Origin: Corylus avellana
Lineage: Eukaryota; Streptophyta; Magnoliopsida; Fagales; Betulaceae
Direction of reading: 5' to 3'
Assembly (NCBI RefSeq): GCF_901000735.1
Contig: NC_081547.1
Coordinates: 27,267,382-27,331,381, forward strand
DNA: 64,000 nt
A program made the translations under genes and the position numbers. This document shows, piece by piece, positions 47,871-58,989 of this stretch. The stretch's first letter is position 1. Every line of letters starts with the position of its first letter. The notes below the pieces were generated by a model. It did not search any database and was not told the DNA's origin. It saw only the letters and a list, made by a program, of their open reading frames with translations.

Positions 47871-50800
47871 TATGTGTGAAAAAATAAACATTGTAGACAC
47901 GTTACTAAATCCCGATTTTTTTTGTTGTTGATTTTTTTCCAAATTTTATTTTGTTAGGTTGGCCACTTGGCGGATTGGGGTTAGGTTCTTTTTTTTTTTC
48001 AAATGTTTTCGCAACTGCTTTCACACCATGATTAATATCTTTTTTAGGCCAATACATACCATATATGATTAACACAAATCAACTTGCAGGTTAGATACTT
48101 GCCCCAATCTAATTACTTAATTAAGCTCTATTTGGTTTGCGGAATAGACCATTGGAATAGACTAGCTAATCCTAAGTATAACTATGCATTTGTTTGATAA
48201 CACACTATTTCTAAGAATAGTTTATTTCCATGGGACTACTAATTAATTACATACACACAGGATTATCTAAGCTATTAAAAAATGAGTGGGTTAGCTAATC
48301 CTTAAGGAATGAAATACATTTTTCAAAAATACCAATATAATTTTTTTTTAAAATTTTATACTTAAAACAAAATAAAAAATATGAAAAATAAAGTGGGTGG
48401 CTTGACCACCCATTGGGGTTGGTCGGCTACCCATAGAAGAGGTTAGAGGTGGTCGGCCACCCTTTTTATTTTAGGGTTTTTTTTTTATTTTTTTTTATTT
48501 TTTTTTTTAATATGAGTTTGAAAGAAAAATAATAATATGGATCTTCGTAATTTTGATTCAATTCCAATATTTGCAGGTGAGTTGTTATCAAACTAAGGAA
48601 TATGAATAACCTTTTTTTTTTTTCTAATTGAATAAGGAAAAACAGGTTACAGGAAATATGAATAGCTATTTTATTACGCACTCTTCTATTCTTTTTTTAG
48701 TAGTAGCTATTCATTTTCTAATGGACTAGACATTCTACGAGCCAAACGAGGCCTTAATATTTTAATTTTTTTTAATTAATTAATGTATAGTCGTGGTAAT
48801 CCAATTCATGTAGCTAGTCCTATTTTGCCTAAAAGTGAACCATCGTTTCCATTTATGTACGTAGTGAGGAAAAGTGAACCTGCACGGACCAGTTGATTCC
48901 ATGGAAGCCAAACGAGACAAGTTACACAATGACAAAATTTCCAGAGCAAAATCTACCCACATGTTGTGAATACTGGTCTTGATGAGAAGTTTGATGAGGG
49001 AGAGAGACTCTTGGGGTTCTTGGGTATGTGTGAAAAAATAAACATTGTAGACACGTTACTAAATCCCGATTTTTTTTGTTGTTGATTTTTTTCCAAATTT
49101 TATTTTGTTAGGTTGGCCACTTGGCGGATTGGGGTTAGGTTCTTTTTTTTTTTCAAATGTTTTCGCAACTGCTTTCACACCATGATTAATATCTTTTTTA
49201 GGCCAATACATACCATATATGATTAACACAAATCAACTTGCAGGTTAGATACTTGCCCCAATCTAATTACTTAATTAAGCTCTATTTGGTTTGCGGAATA
49301 GACCATTGGAATAGACTAGCTAATCCTAAGTATAACTATGCATTTGTTTGATAACACACTATTTCTAAGAATAGTTTATTTCCATGGACTTCTCCCTTAT
49401 CCATCTTAGCATCAGTCAAACATTTCTCCACAAGCTCAATAGCCTTCGTGAACAAGTCCATATATATTGAGTTCTGCAAATCTGGCACGAGTAATACTTG
49501 AGGAGAAATCAATGCCATTATATAAAGAATCAACTTCAATGGTAGTCTCGGTTGCAGAAGAAATAGTCCTCTTTGCTCTCTCACAAAAAGTTCTCAACCT
49601 CCTCAGAGCTTTGGCATTTCTACTAATATCCTTCTTGTACTGTCTCTTAAATATTTCAACGAAATGCTTTAACATTCTGTTGTCAAAGTCCTCACCTCCG
49701 AGGTGAGTGTTTCCAGCAACAGCCTTTACTTTAAAAGTACCTTTGTCAATGGTAAGTAAAGAGACATCTGTAGTACCACCACCCAAATCAAAGATCAATA
49801 CATTTCTCTTATCAATGGACACCTTGTCAAGACCGTAAGCAATAGCTGCAGCTGTTGGTTCATTGATTATCCTCATGACATTGAGTCCTGCAATGCTTCC
49901 AGCATCCTTTGTGGCCTTACGCTGTGAGTCATTGAAGTTGGCCGGGACAGTTATTACAGCATGCTTCACCGTTGTGTCCAGGTAGGCCTCCGCAATTTCA
50001 CGCATCTTTCTTAGGACCATAGATGAGATTTCCTCTGCAGCAAAATGTTTCTCTTCACCTTTATAAGTGACCACAATCATAGGCTTGTCGGCAGGACCTT
50101 CAATGACCTTGAATGGCCAAAGCTTGATATCGTACTGAACTAAGGAATCACTAAATCTCCTGCCAATTAATCGTTTTGTATCTGCAAAATAAATATGAGA
50201 AAAAGGAAAAATGATTCAACAAGACTGAAGTAGAAGAACCAACGAATCTCAATTCACTAATACTTTGTTATGGTGGCATAAGACAATATTTTGAAAAGGA
50301 CTCGGCATATTAACTATAACAAATGCAATCTCAATATACCTATAACAAATGTAACCTATAAATAGACTCGGCACATTAACAGTTCTTCAATATACCTATA
50401 ACAAATATAAAAAGAAAAAGAAAAAGAAAACACTCTTGGCATATTAAGAAATGGAATGAAAGACCGGCACAAGATCAATGTAACCTCATAGGTTAAAGTA
50501 AAACAACTTAGGGGAAACTTCAGTTTGCCTCCTTGAACTTCCAGCTGATTTGGCAAGACCTACCTCAACTTTCAAATCTCTCATTTTGAACCCCTGAACT
50601 TTGATTTGCTCTCATTTTAGACCACTCTATTACTTTACACCATTAAATTTATTTTTATGCCCAATATACCCTCACTTGAAATTATACTGTTTTGGCCTTA
50701 AAACTACAACACCCACCCCAGCCCAAAACGACGCCGTTTTGGGCTAGACAATTTTTTATTTTTTATTTTTTTAAAATGAAAAAGAAAATGAATTTTTTTT

Positions 50801-50947
50801 TTAAAAAAAAAAACGGAAGGGTGCTCGAGCCACCCTTTGCCGGACCACCTTGTTTTGGCCAGCCACCCCCATGCTCGGTATAGGGGTGGAGGAACCACCC
50901 CCATGGCCAAGGGGGTGGTCCGGCCACCCCAAAAGGCCAAAAACAAA
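47871..50947. repeat. Right copy of the 4160-bp-offset duplication
   Basis: Repeats 43711-46787 with no difference that I could find by eye, including the Hsp70 exon fragment and the start of the MULE. Unlike the left copy it continues uninterrupted into the rest of the MULE and beyond. Confidence 0.9.
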
Positions 50948-51530
50948 ATAACGGGAATGGATTCGGGTCGTAGGGGTGGTGGGACCACCCCAAAGGCTTT
51001 GAGTCGGTTCGGTCACCTCCGTATCGGTCGTGTGGTGTGAAACCACCACCAATCCTTTTTTTTGGCCTTTTGGTCACAGTAGGATTACCCCTGCTCCGTG
51101 GTGATTCCTCCACCATACCCGTGCATGCGGGAAACACTCTGTAGCCAACCGGGGGGGTGACCCTTTGGAGCAAGGGGGGCTCGAGAGCCCCTACATTTTT
51201 TTTTTAATAGTTTTTTTTTATATATATATATATATTTTAATAGTTTTTAATAGTTTTTTTATATTTTTTTATATTTTTGTCTAGCCCAAAACGACGTCGT
51301 TTTGGGCTGGGGTGGGTGCTGTAGTTGTAGACAATTTCAGAATTTCAACTAGCTGATTGAGGGTATAATGGATATAAAAAGTTAAACCGTTTGAGTTTAA
51401 CATTGAAAACTAACAGAAGGGTTCAAAGTGAGAGCAAATCAAAGTTCAGGAGTCCAAAGTGAGAGATTCGAAAGTTGAAGGGAGTCTTGTCAAATAAGCT
51501 GGAAGTTCGGGGGCAAACTGAAGTTTCCCC
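50511..51530. mobile_element. Non-autonomous MULE (1020 bp) with perfect 9-bp TSD
   Basis: Long imperfect terminal inverted repeats of about 240 bp. The outer end GGGGAAACTTCAGTTTGCC is answered by GCAAACTGAAGTTTCCCC at the right, and the inner end of each arm has a 26-bp palindrome around AAAACGACG[C/T]CGTTTT. The flanks are AACAACTTA at 50502-50510 and 51531-51539. The interior is GC-rich with repeated CCACCCC/GGGGTGG wording and no transposase. The paralogous psi-5 intron (about 63035-63055) has a single, uninterrupted AAAGAACTTATA site. Confidence 0.9.
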
Positions 51531-51556
51531 AACAACTTATATGACTAATTTTCTTA

Positions 51557-51948
51557 CGGGAAACTATCATTTGCCCCCATGAACTACAATGCATTTTCAC
51601 TTTGTCTCTATAAACTACCAACTGTAACACCCGACTCCCATGAACTACCATTTTGTACCCAAAACTCCACTTTCGTCAGTTAAATGTATTAACTTAGACG
51701 GTCAAAGTGACAATGGGTTGTAATTCATGGAGGCAAAGTGATAATGAATTCTAGTTTATGTGGGCAAGATGACGGGTAGACCATCTGAATTAATGTCTTT
51801 GACTAACAATTAAAATGTGCATTTGACTGACCGAATGAGGGTTTTGGGCACAAAATAGTAGTTCATGGAACTCGGGTGTCATAGTTGATAGTTTATGGGG
51901 GAAAGTGCCAAGACGTTGTAATTCATAGGGGCAAAATGTAGTTTCCCC
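51557..51948. mobile_element. Second MULE-type MITE (392 bp) with perfect 9-bp TSD
   Basis: The ends are CGGGAAACTATCATTTGCCC and, inverted, GGGGAAACTACATTTTGCCC. The flanks are ATTTTCTTA at 51548-51556 and 51949-51957. The psi-5 intron has one ATTTTCTTAAGTGATTTATC at about 63060 and no element. It inserted only 17 bp from the right duplication of the preceding MULE. Confidence 0.9.
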
Positions 51949-52690
51949 ATTTTCTTAAGTGATTTATCATCTATTTTTTGGACCAAGATCAAATTTGGTG
52001 ATGTGAAATATATGGAACAGTTACCAATACTAGCATATGTGAAATATATTGAACAGTTACCAATATTAGAAAGGAAAACTAAAAATACAATTTTCTTTTG
52101 TTTTGTTTTGGTTAAACCATCCTCACTCCTCAAGGTTGAGAGGATGGTACAGCAACCCCCCTCAAGCCTGAGGGGTGATGAACCAAAATAAAAAATCTTT
52201 ACAGTTTTTTTTTTTTTTTTAAATAAAAATCTTTGGAGGTAATTTGGATATTTTAAGTACAAACTAACACATATGCTAGAAACTTATCGATTTTCCTTCC
52301 ATCTTAACGTCAGAAGCAAACGGAGAGTGTAACTTGTAAAGGAGTTATAGTTTGAGGGAGGCTAAGTATCACTTTTTAAAAAGTTTGAAGGAGTCTTTAT
52401 AAAAGGTGTATCAATTTGGAGGGTTAAATGTAGTTTTCCAAAAAATTAAAAACACTTTATATAATCAATTTTCTTGATTTTTTTTTTCTTTTGTCAAAAA
52501 ATCATCCATTTTTTGGGATTGAAACTCAACAGTGATGTGAAATATAAAACACTTAAGGTGATTGGTTATAAGTTTAATTACTTTTATAATTCTACAATGA
52601 TGTAAAATGCAATTTAGTACCAATAAATCGAGCAACTAGGATGTTAAGGTACAAATTTTGGCAATTGTTGAGAACAATCAATGTATATCT
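51949..52690. other. Ancestral Hsp70 intron DNA
   Basis: Colinear with 63056-63460 in psi-5 (CCAAGATCAAATT; AACCTCAAGG-type GAGGATGGT[A/T]CAGC; TTTGGATATTTTAAGTA). No gene is seen. Confidence 0.6.
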
Positions 52691-53130
52691 ACGAGAAGCA
52701 TTTGGGGTTACTGACATTTGTTGGAAAATCCAAAATCAGGGCATTTAAAAGTATCAAAGACCGAATTTAGAATAGGCTAAATAATTGGAAAGTCACATAC
52801 CTTTCTCAAGCAGGAAATAAAGTCCTCTTAAGAATAGTAATTCAAGCAATCCCAACTTACAACGCGAGTGTCTTTTAACTACCAAAGACTTTTTGTAGGA
52901 AAATTAATTCGATGATGCTTAAATTCTGGTAGGGCAAAAGGAGAAAGAATCAAATATATATCCATCGGATGGGCTGGGAAAAATGGGTTTCTTGAAGTCC
53001 TAGGGTACTTCAAAGGGTTAATTTTCGGTTTTTGAGAGCTTGCAGCAAAAAGGTTCAGAAAATCTTATGTGAGGGTTCAAATTTCTTCATGTAATGGAGG
53101 AACTAGTATATAGATGAGAGATAAAAGAGT
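52691..53130 (+). mobile_element. LINE reverse-transcriptase fragment, antisense in the Hsp70 intron
   Basis: On the plus strand, with stops and shifts, one reads HLGLLTFVGKSKIRAFKSIK, NRLNNWKVTYLSQAGNKVLL, VIQAIPTYNASVF, LPKTFCRKINSMMLKFW and MGWEKW. This is the well-known order of the region after the catalytic block in plant non-LTR (L1-type) reverse transcriptases. It is truncated and interrupted by several stops. The same piece, further degraded, is in the psi-5 intron at 63460-63660, so insertion preceded that duplication. Confidence 0.85.
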
Positions 53131-53502
53131 GTGAAGAAATGCTATGGGACATTAAAATAAAATTATAAAGAATGCAATCAGATCTACCCAGACAAAATCA
53201 GATTCTTTTCTATAACTTGTTAAATACTACCTACCAGGTAAGAGATTCATAAATTTGGACGTAAAAGAGCTAACATGGTTATACACTAAAAATTACCAAA
53301 GATGGAGTTAGTGGGATTCTTGGCGACTTGATTCTTGGCTGCGTCACCAACCAAACGCTCTTTGTCAGTGAAGGCAACATAAGACGGCGTCGTCCTGTTG
53401 CCCTGATCGTTGACTATGACCTCTACTCGATCATGCTGCCACACTGCCACGCACGAGTAGGTCGTCCCCAGATCAATCCCTATGGCTGGTTGTTAAATAT
53501 TT

Positions 53503-53817
53503 TGAAAATAAAAGTTACTTCCTTTTCATGATTTCTAAAGCAAATACGAAGTTTCCTTTATCCCTGTTCCTTTTTTGAAGCTGGGTGTGTAATTTTATTG
53601 GTTTAATCCGTGGCTTTATTTAAATCATTCAACAAAATCTTATTAAAGATTTATCGTACCAGATTCTATTGGTTGAGGGATTTGAAAATAAAAGTTGCCT
53701 CCTTTGCATGATTTCAAAAGCAAATACGAAGTTTCCTTTATCCCTGTTACTTTTTTGACGCTGGGTGTGTAATTTTATTGGTTTCGTGGCTTTATTTAAA
53801 TCATTCAACAAAATCTT
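53503..53817. repeat. Direct repeat pair upstream of psi-3b exon 1
   Basis: Two copies of a 135-bp sequence (about 53503-53638 and 53683-53817). Both contain GCAAATACGAAGTTTCCTTT, CTGGGTGTGTAATTTTATTG and TTTAAATCATTCAACAAAAT, separated by about 45 bp. This DNA replaces the start codon and promoter of psi-3b. Confidence 0.85.
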
Positions 53818-54630
53818 AGAAGCATGGCTTTAGAACTTGTTTGGATTGCGTTTGAATAATCTAAAAGTATTTTTGACTCAAAAAGTCTGTTTGAAGAAAA
53901 AAAAAATACTCATTTGATAAAAAAATTAAAAGCGTTTTTAAGGGTCGAAAAAGCCTAAAAATTTTTAAAACACATTTTTGGCAAAAACTTAAAAATGAAG
54001 CTTTTGCCTAAAAGCGCTTTTTGACTTAAAAGTTCTGGCCAAGACCCAGCGTGGGTCACGGCCAGACCCGCGTGGGTCTAGCCTGACCCACAAGCTAGCT
54101 AGTCTGCCGGACGGAGAACCTTATTTAAAAAAAAAAAAAAAAAAAAAAAAATTGGAATAATGGGTAAATTTAAAATTTTATAAAAAAAAGTCAGGTATAA
54201 ATGTCATTGTCTTACTTTTAACGTTTAAAATCTGATGGAGGAGATCAAATTGACGGGTTTTGAAGTTTTGAAGGCTTGTCAAATCGCGCGGTAATTCATA
54301 GATTTAAAGTAAAGTTACCCTAATTTATAACACAAATATGGAAGTTTATTGATTATTGAAAATGTGAGGGAGCTAGAGAGGAAGAAACACTGAGAAATAT
54401 TTGGGACTACATTTTTCCCTTGATTCGTTTCATTACAAATGATGGTTTATTTATACAAGTGGTGGCACTACATACTAGCCGTTAGCCATTGTTAGCCGTT
54501 ACAATGTTTTCTTTTGTCGCTTTGTTTCATTTTCTTCCTTTATCTCCTTGTCTTTCCTTTTCTTGCTTTGTCTCCTTGCCTTATATGCCTTAATAACAAA
54601 TAGTACTTCAATTCATCCAAAAGAAAAAAA
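53818..54630. other. Intergenic DNA, no gene seen
   Basis: AT-rich, with a GC-rich patch at 54035-54115 (GACCCAGCGTGGGTC / GACCCGCGTGGGTC direct and inverted motifs) and a poly-A run. It is probably transposon-derived; no frame of interest. Confidence 0.4.
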
Positions 54631-55235
54631 ATAGGTTAAATACTAAATACCCTCTGGGGTTTCGTTATTTTATTTTTCCTCCCTTAGGGTTTGATTTTTA
54701 TTATAGGAGGTTCATTGGATTTTGATAATAGACCAAATTAATTCTCTGTCAGTTGACCGTTAGTTGACTTAACGGAAGTCTACGTGGACCAATTAAATGT
54801 TGGCACATGACACCTACTTAATTTTTTTAAAAAAAAATTAAAAAATGTATTTTTTTTTAAAAAAAAAAAACAAAAAAAATTGGGGTAGCTCGGCCACCCC
54901 CTTTGGCCATGGGTGTGGCCTGGCCACCCCCATCTGGCAGGATGGGGGTGGCCGAAACCACCCCCGGTGGGTACCGAGCCACCCCCAAAGGAGCCTAGGG
55001 GCCCCCAATTTTTTTTTTAATTAAAACAAAATTAAAAAAATTTAAGTAGGTACCACGTGTTAACATTTGACTGGTCCACGTGGACTTCCCTTAAGTCAAC
55101 TAACGGTCAACTGACAGAATGACTAATTTGGTCTATTATCAAAACTACATAGACTTTCTGTGATAAAAATCAAACCCTAAGAAAAAAAAAAAATAAAGCA
55201 ACAAAATTTCAGGGGAGGTATTTAGTATTTAACCC
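54631..55235. mobile_element. MULE-type element with ~190-bp terminal inverted repeats
   Basis: The left arm starts GGTTAAATACTAAATACC and the right arm ends GGTATTTAGTATTTAACCC. The arms pair for about 190 bp, including GTCAGTTGACCGTTAGTTGA and GACCAATTAAATGTT[G/A]-type wording. AAGAAAAAA-like sequence lies on both sides, consistent with a 9-10 bp duplication, though it is low complexity. The centre is GC-rich with CCACCCC/GGGGTGG repeats as in 50511-51530. Confidence 0.75.
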
Positions 55236-55285
55236 AAGAAAAAAACATGCACATACACAAACTTCCCATCCTATCATAAAATAAA

Positions 55286-56187
55286 TCAGCATGAAAACAA
55301 CGATTCAAAAAGAGTACAAAAGGTAAATGCATCCCAAAGGATGGCTGAAATAATGAGCTTGAGAACCACTTCTGACTTACTCCCATACATACTAGCCTTC
55401 CTTCCGCTTGACCTTCCTCCCCTTTTTTGTACTATGCCTTCGTCTGGAACCATATTCTGCAAAAACACATTATTTTGTTCATTCTCAAGAATTAAGTCCT
55501 TTCCATGGTGGTGTAGCGTCACTCCATAACCAATATTTAAGGTAGGTGGTGGAAGCATCGGAGAACACAGGTGTTCGTCATGTGCTTCCTCGTGCAGGCA
55601 TTGTTGTGTAGATATCTTTGCAATGATGGGAATGCAGATTAACTCAAGCCCAATCAACTTGTCCTCAAACTCATGTGCCTCTGCATGTTCGATACCATCT
55701 ATCCATTGAGTCACGTGCTTAATAGCAGCTTCAATCTTCTTCTTACCAGCAGCATCAAGCTTGTCACCAATCTTCTTATCATTGATAATGTTCCTCATTT
55801 GGTAAGAATACTTCTCCAAAGCCTCCTTAGCTTTAAACATCTTCCATTGCTCATCATCTTTAACCTTGTTGTATTTCTCTGCGTCCTGAACCATCCTATT
55901 GATCTCCTCCTGGGACAGTCTCGCCTTGTTATTGGTGATGCTGATCATGCAACTCACGCCAGGGGTAGAAACATTCAAGATATCAAATTGGTATCTATCC
56001 TAAAGCATACTTTGACATCCTTAGCGAAACCCCTGCGTGTTGAAGGAATGGAGGAAAGCTGGAGTTTGCCCAACAAATTGTTATCCACAGTTCTTGCTCG
56101 ATCTCACCTTTATATATAGGGAGCAAAATAGACGTTTGGTTATCAAACTGGGTGGAAAAATAATACTCCTTGGTGGGAATGGCGGTA
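55286..56187 (-). pseudogene. 3' part of an Hsp70-DC1-tail gene (psi-4)
   Basis: The homology begins inside the substrate-binding domain (AIPTK...YDNQ-type region at about 56185) and runs to the stop at 55286. Everything upstream (exon 1, nucleotide-binding domain) is missing. Two small indels shift the frame at about 56100 (GAGATCGAGCAAGAAC for GAGAGAGCAAGAAC) and at about 55982. From 55978 the frame is open for 230 codons: lid (AEKYNKVKDDEQWK ... WIDGIEHAEAHEFEDKLIG), then PPPTLNIGYGVTLHHHGKDL, which is the DC1 flank with its Cys/His core deleted. It ends with ILENEQNN, a single repeat unit, and the tail KLIISAILWDAFTFCTLF. This shows the fused tail is shared with Hsp70-2. Confidence 0.88.
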
Positions 56188-58383
56188 TTGCAAAATAATA
56201 ATAATTAAAAAAAGAAAAAAAAAATCATTTGTGATAGAAAACATAATTAATAAATAAGAGAATATAATTAAATCGAAATCATGACAAGATTAACAAACCT
56301 AGCTGGAGGATGATTTGAAGGGCAATTAATTAGCTAGATGCCGATCTATGCATGGGCTTGTGAATGAATTGGGAATGTAATGTAAAGCCAGTATTTATAG
56401 ATATCATATATATATATAACCGACCTCCTTTATTTTTTTTATTTTTTTATTTTTTATCAACAACCAATCTTCGCATCCATTTCCTCAATATTGTTGACTT
56501 TGATTCTCATGCATGCATGTACCGCGTAAATATGAAAAATAAAAGACATTAGCCAAATTTCAATAACCCTCATCCACACACCGGAAAAGTCGTAACTGTT
56601 AAATTTTCCACAGTACGTCCACCTCAACTCAGGAAACCCTTGTCTCATCCACAAGACCAACTCCAGGGGGGCCGCCAGATCAGGAGTCGCCACTTGGGAC
56701 CCCGTCAGACGCGGTATTTAATAAGTATTAGTTAACCAAACCGTGGTTAATATAATGCAATGCTTTGGAGATCATATGAAAGAAAGAATTATATTCTCTA
56801 AGCCAAATACTCTTTAGAAATTGGGTGCATTGAAACCCATCGTTTCCATTTATGTACGTAGTGAGGAAAAGTGAACCTGGACCAGTTGATTCCAAGGAAG
56901 CCAAACGAGACAAGTTACACAATGACAAAATTTCCAGAGCAAAATCTACCCCCACATGTTGTGAATACTGGTCTTGATGAGAAGTTTGGTGAGGGATCCC
57001 GGAGAGAGACTCTTGGGGTTCTTGGACTCTCTTTGTGTTTGAAAAAGAAAGACTTTTTCAAAATTTTGACGTTTATAGAACAAGTTGGAAGAAGTTTGAA
57101 GGAAAATTATGTTCATGCATTAAAAAAATGTCCCTCGCATGTTGAAAAGACACATATCATTTTATTAGACTGAATTGGAAAAAATTTTCCACCAATCCGA
57201 TTTGAAGGAAATTTTTTTCCTGATATATTATATGATTCCATATTTTATAAGATATTTAGTATTTACTTTCTAGGATTAATAAGTTTGATTGTAATCACAT
57301 CATTTTGATTTGGTTATCATATTTATTTTATCTTCACGTACTCCAAGATTTGATTATCATTCTTATTGTATCTTTTGAAATAAATCGTAAGTGCTTTAGA
57401 CTTCAATGTCTAAACAACACAATATATAGCTAGATTATGTATTATATAGAAACTTGTACAGATTTGAAAGTAAGTCTAATCTAGATGACTAATCTGATCT
57501 ATATAGTTTGAATATCAGATACAAGATAAGTGTTTAATCTGATCTATACAACTTAAATAGTAAATACATGCCAAACAGGTCGGGTAAAGCATGTCAAACG
57601 GGTAATTGGGCTAAATGGGTTGTGTCAACCCGTTTAACCCGATATTTTTTAGCTGGTCGTGTCGGGTCATGGGTCGTGTCAACCCGTTTAACTTGTTATT
57701 TTTAACGGGTCGTGTTGGGTTGACACAACCCAAAATGACCAGCTAAAAAATAGTGGGTTAAACAGGTTGACACGGTAACACGCTAATTTAATCGTGCCAT
57801 GTTTGGATTTAGGGTTTCCACCCGTTTAATAAAGGGGTCGTGTACAAGTTGAGGGTAAATGGGTGGCGGGTCATAATGGGTCGACACGATAACTCGTTTT
57901 GCCAGGTCTATATGAGGCTCGTTTTCGCCAGCTTTAGGCCATGATGTAGTCGAGGCCCACGCCCGAGGTGAGTCATCAGACTCCACTAGACAGAGATTCC
58001 CCAGCCAATGTGATTGTGAGATCTTCAGTTGAGATTAGTGGATCAGGTAATGCTATATTTTTGTAGTGTTTTTGTTTTTCTTCTGTTAACACGTCTATCT
58101 TCCGTATCAATCATTTTAACGGTTAGCAACGCATTATTCCAATGGTTCACTTTAGATGAGACAATATTTGCACCACTATATTTGTGGTTTGATTTTTTTA
58201 TTAATTATTATTGGAATTCGTAATGATATTGCAACTCTTATTGAAATTGACTATATCTGGGTTGGTTTGGTGGTGGATGCGGGTTGGAGTTTTGAATATT
58301 TAATCTTACCACATTTAATATTACCATATTTTTGGAATTTGGCACGTCATTTTGTTCTTATTAAATCAATAGTAGTGATGAAC

Positions 58384-58417
<34 letters not shown>

Positions 58418-58989
58418 TGATAGTGTAGATAGGCTGAAGTTATTGTTTTGGCTCCATTTTTAGTGTTTGGCAACATGAGAAATTATACAATGTTGTTTGT
58501 GATATTGTTTGGCGTCCATTTGCTTTGATCATGAATACATAGAATAAATATGCAAAGAGCAAAATAAATTATAGATATAAAAGTGATTCTGTTGAGTATG
58601 ACGTTGACGTTACTTAATGCTTAGGACTTGATAAGATTCTATCATATTATTTGCTGATTGTTTGTTTTATCATTTGCAATTAATGCGGATAAGTCATTCG
58701 GTGATGATGCTATTGACTTGGATTGAGTAAGTGGTTGGCTGTTCGTAGTTGGTGAAGTACTTGTATATTTTGTTCATGTTTTGTATTATGTATGTAGTTA
58801 GATTTAACTATGTCTCTATTTGTAATGACAGAGATAGTTTGATTAATGTTTGTTGAAACTGTTTTTTTTGTCTTTGATATATATAGCAGATGGAACTTGT
58901 ATAGTTGTAATAGTTGATGGAACATTGTATATTTGTGATCGATGTTGCAATTGATGGATAGTTCTTTTGTAATAGATATGTAAATTGTG
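56188..58989. other. Upstream flank of psi-4 and repeat-rich spacer
   Basis: 56590-57025 carries Hsp70-module 5' flank blocks (GTCCACCTCAACTCAGG; AACCAAACCGTGGTTAAT; GTGAACCTGGACCAGTTGAT), which also occur in the 1154-bp units. 57570-57900 holds an inverted repeat listed separately. 58058-58068 reads TTTTTGTAGTG, a possible CACTA terminus. (GT)n lies at about 58397-58417. No gene is seen. Confidence 0.5.
57622..57773. repeat. Hairpin-forming inverted repeat
   Basis: The arm GTGTCAACCCGTTTAACCCG... at 57622-57658 pairs with ...GGGTTAAACAGGTTGACAC at 57737-57773 with few mismatches. The loop repeats the GGGTCGTGT[C/T]GGGT wording. It is related in style to the degenerate repeat in intron 1 of CASPL genes B and D. 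Confidence 0.65.

Larger units (their letters stand above)
49386..53489 (-). pseudogene. Hsp70 pseudogene psi-3b (exon 1 plus truncated exon 2)
   Basis: Exon 1 is at 53489-53297 and reads [17 protein letters not shown] through [10 protein letters not shown] with a good donor. Its start codon and first few residues have been replaced by unrelated DNA at 53490 (ATTTAACAA joins CCAGCC). Exon 2 is 50181-49386, with the same TATA frameshift (about 49460) and the same truncation as psi-3a. The intron has grown to about 3.1 kb by insertion of two MULE-type elements (50511-51530, 51557-51948) and an antisense LINE piece (about 52690-53130). No functional product is expected. Confidence 0.9.
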
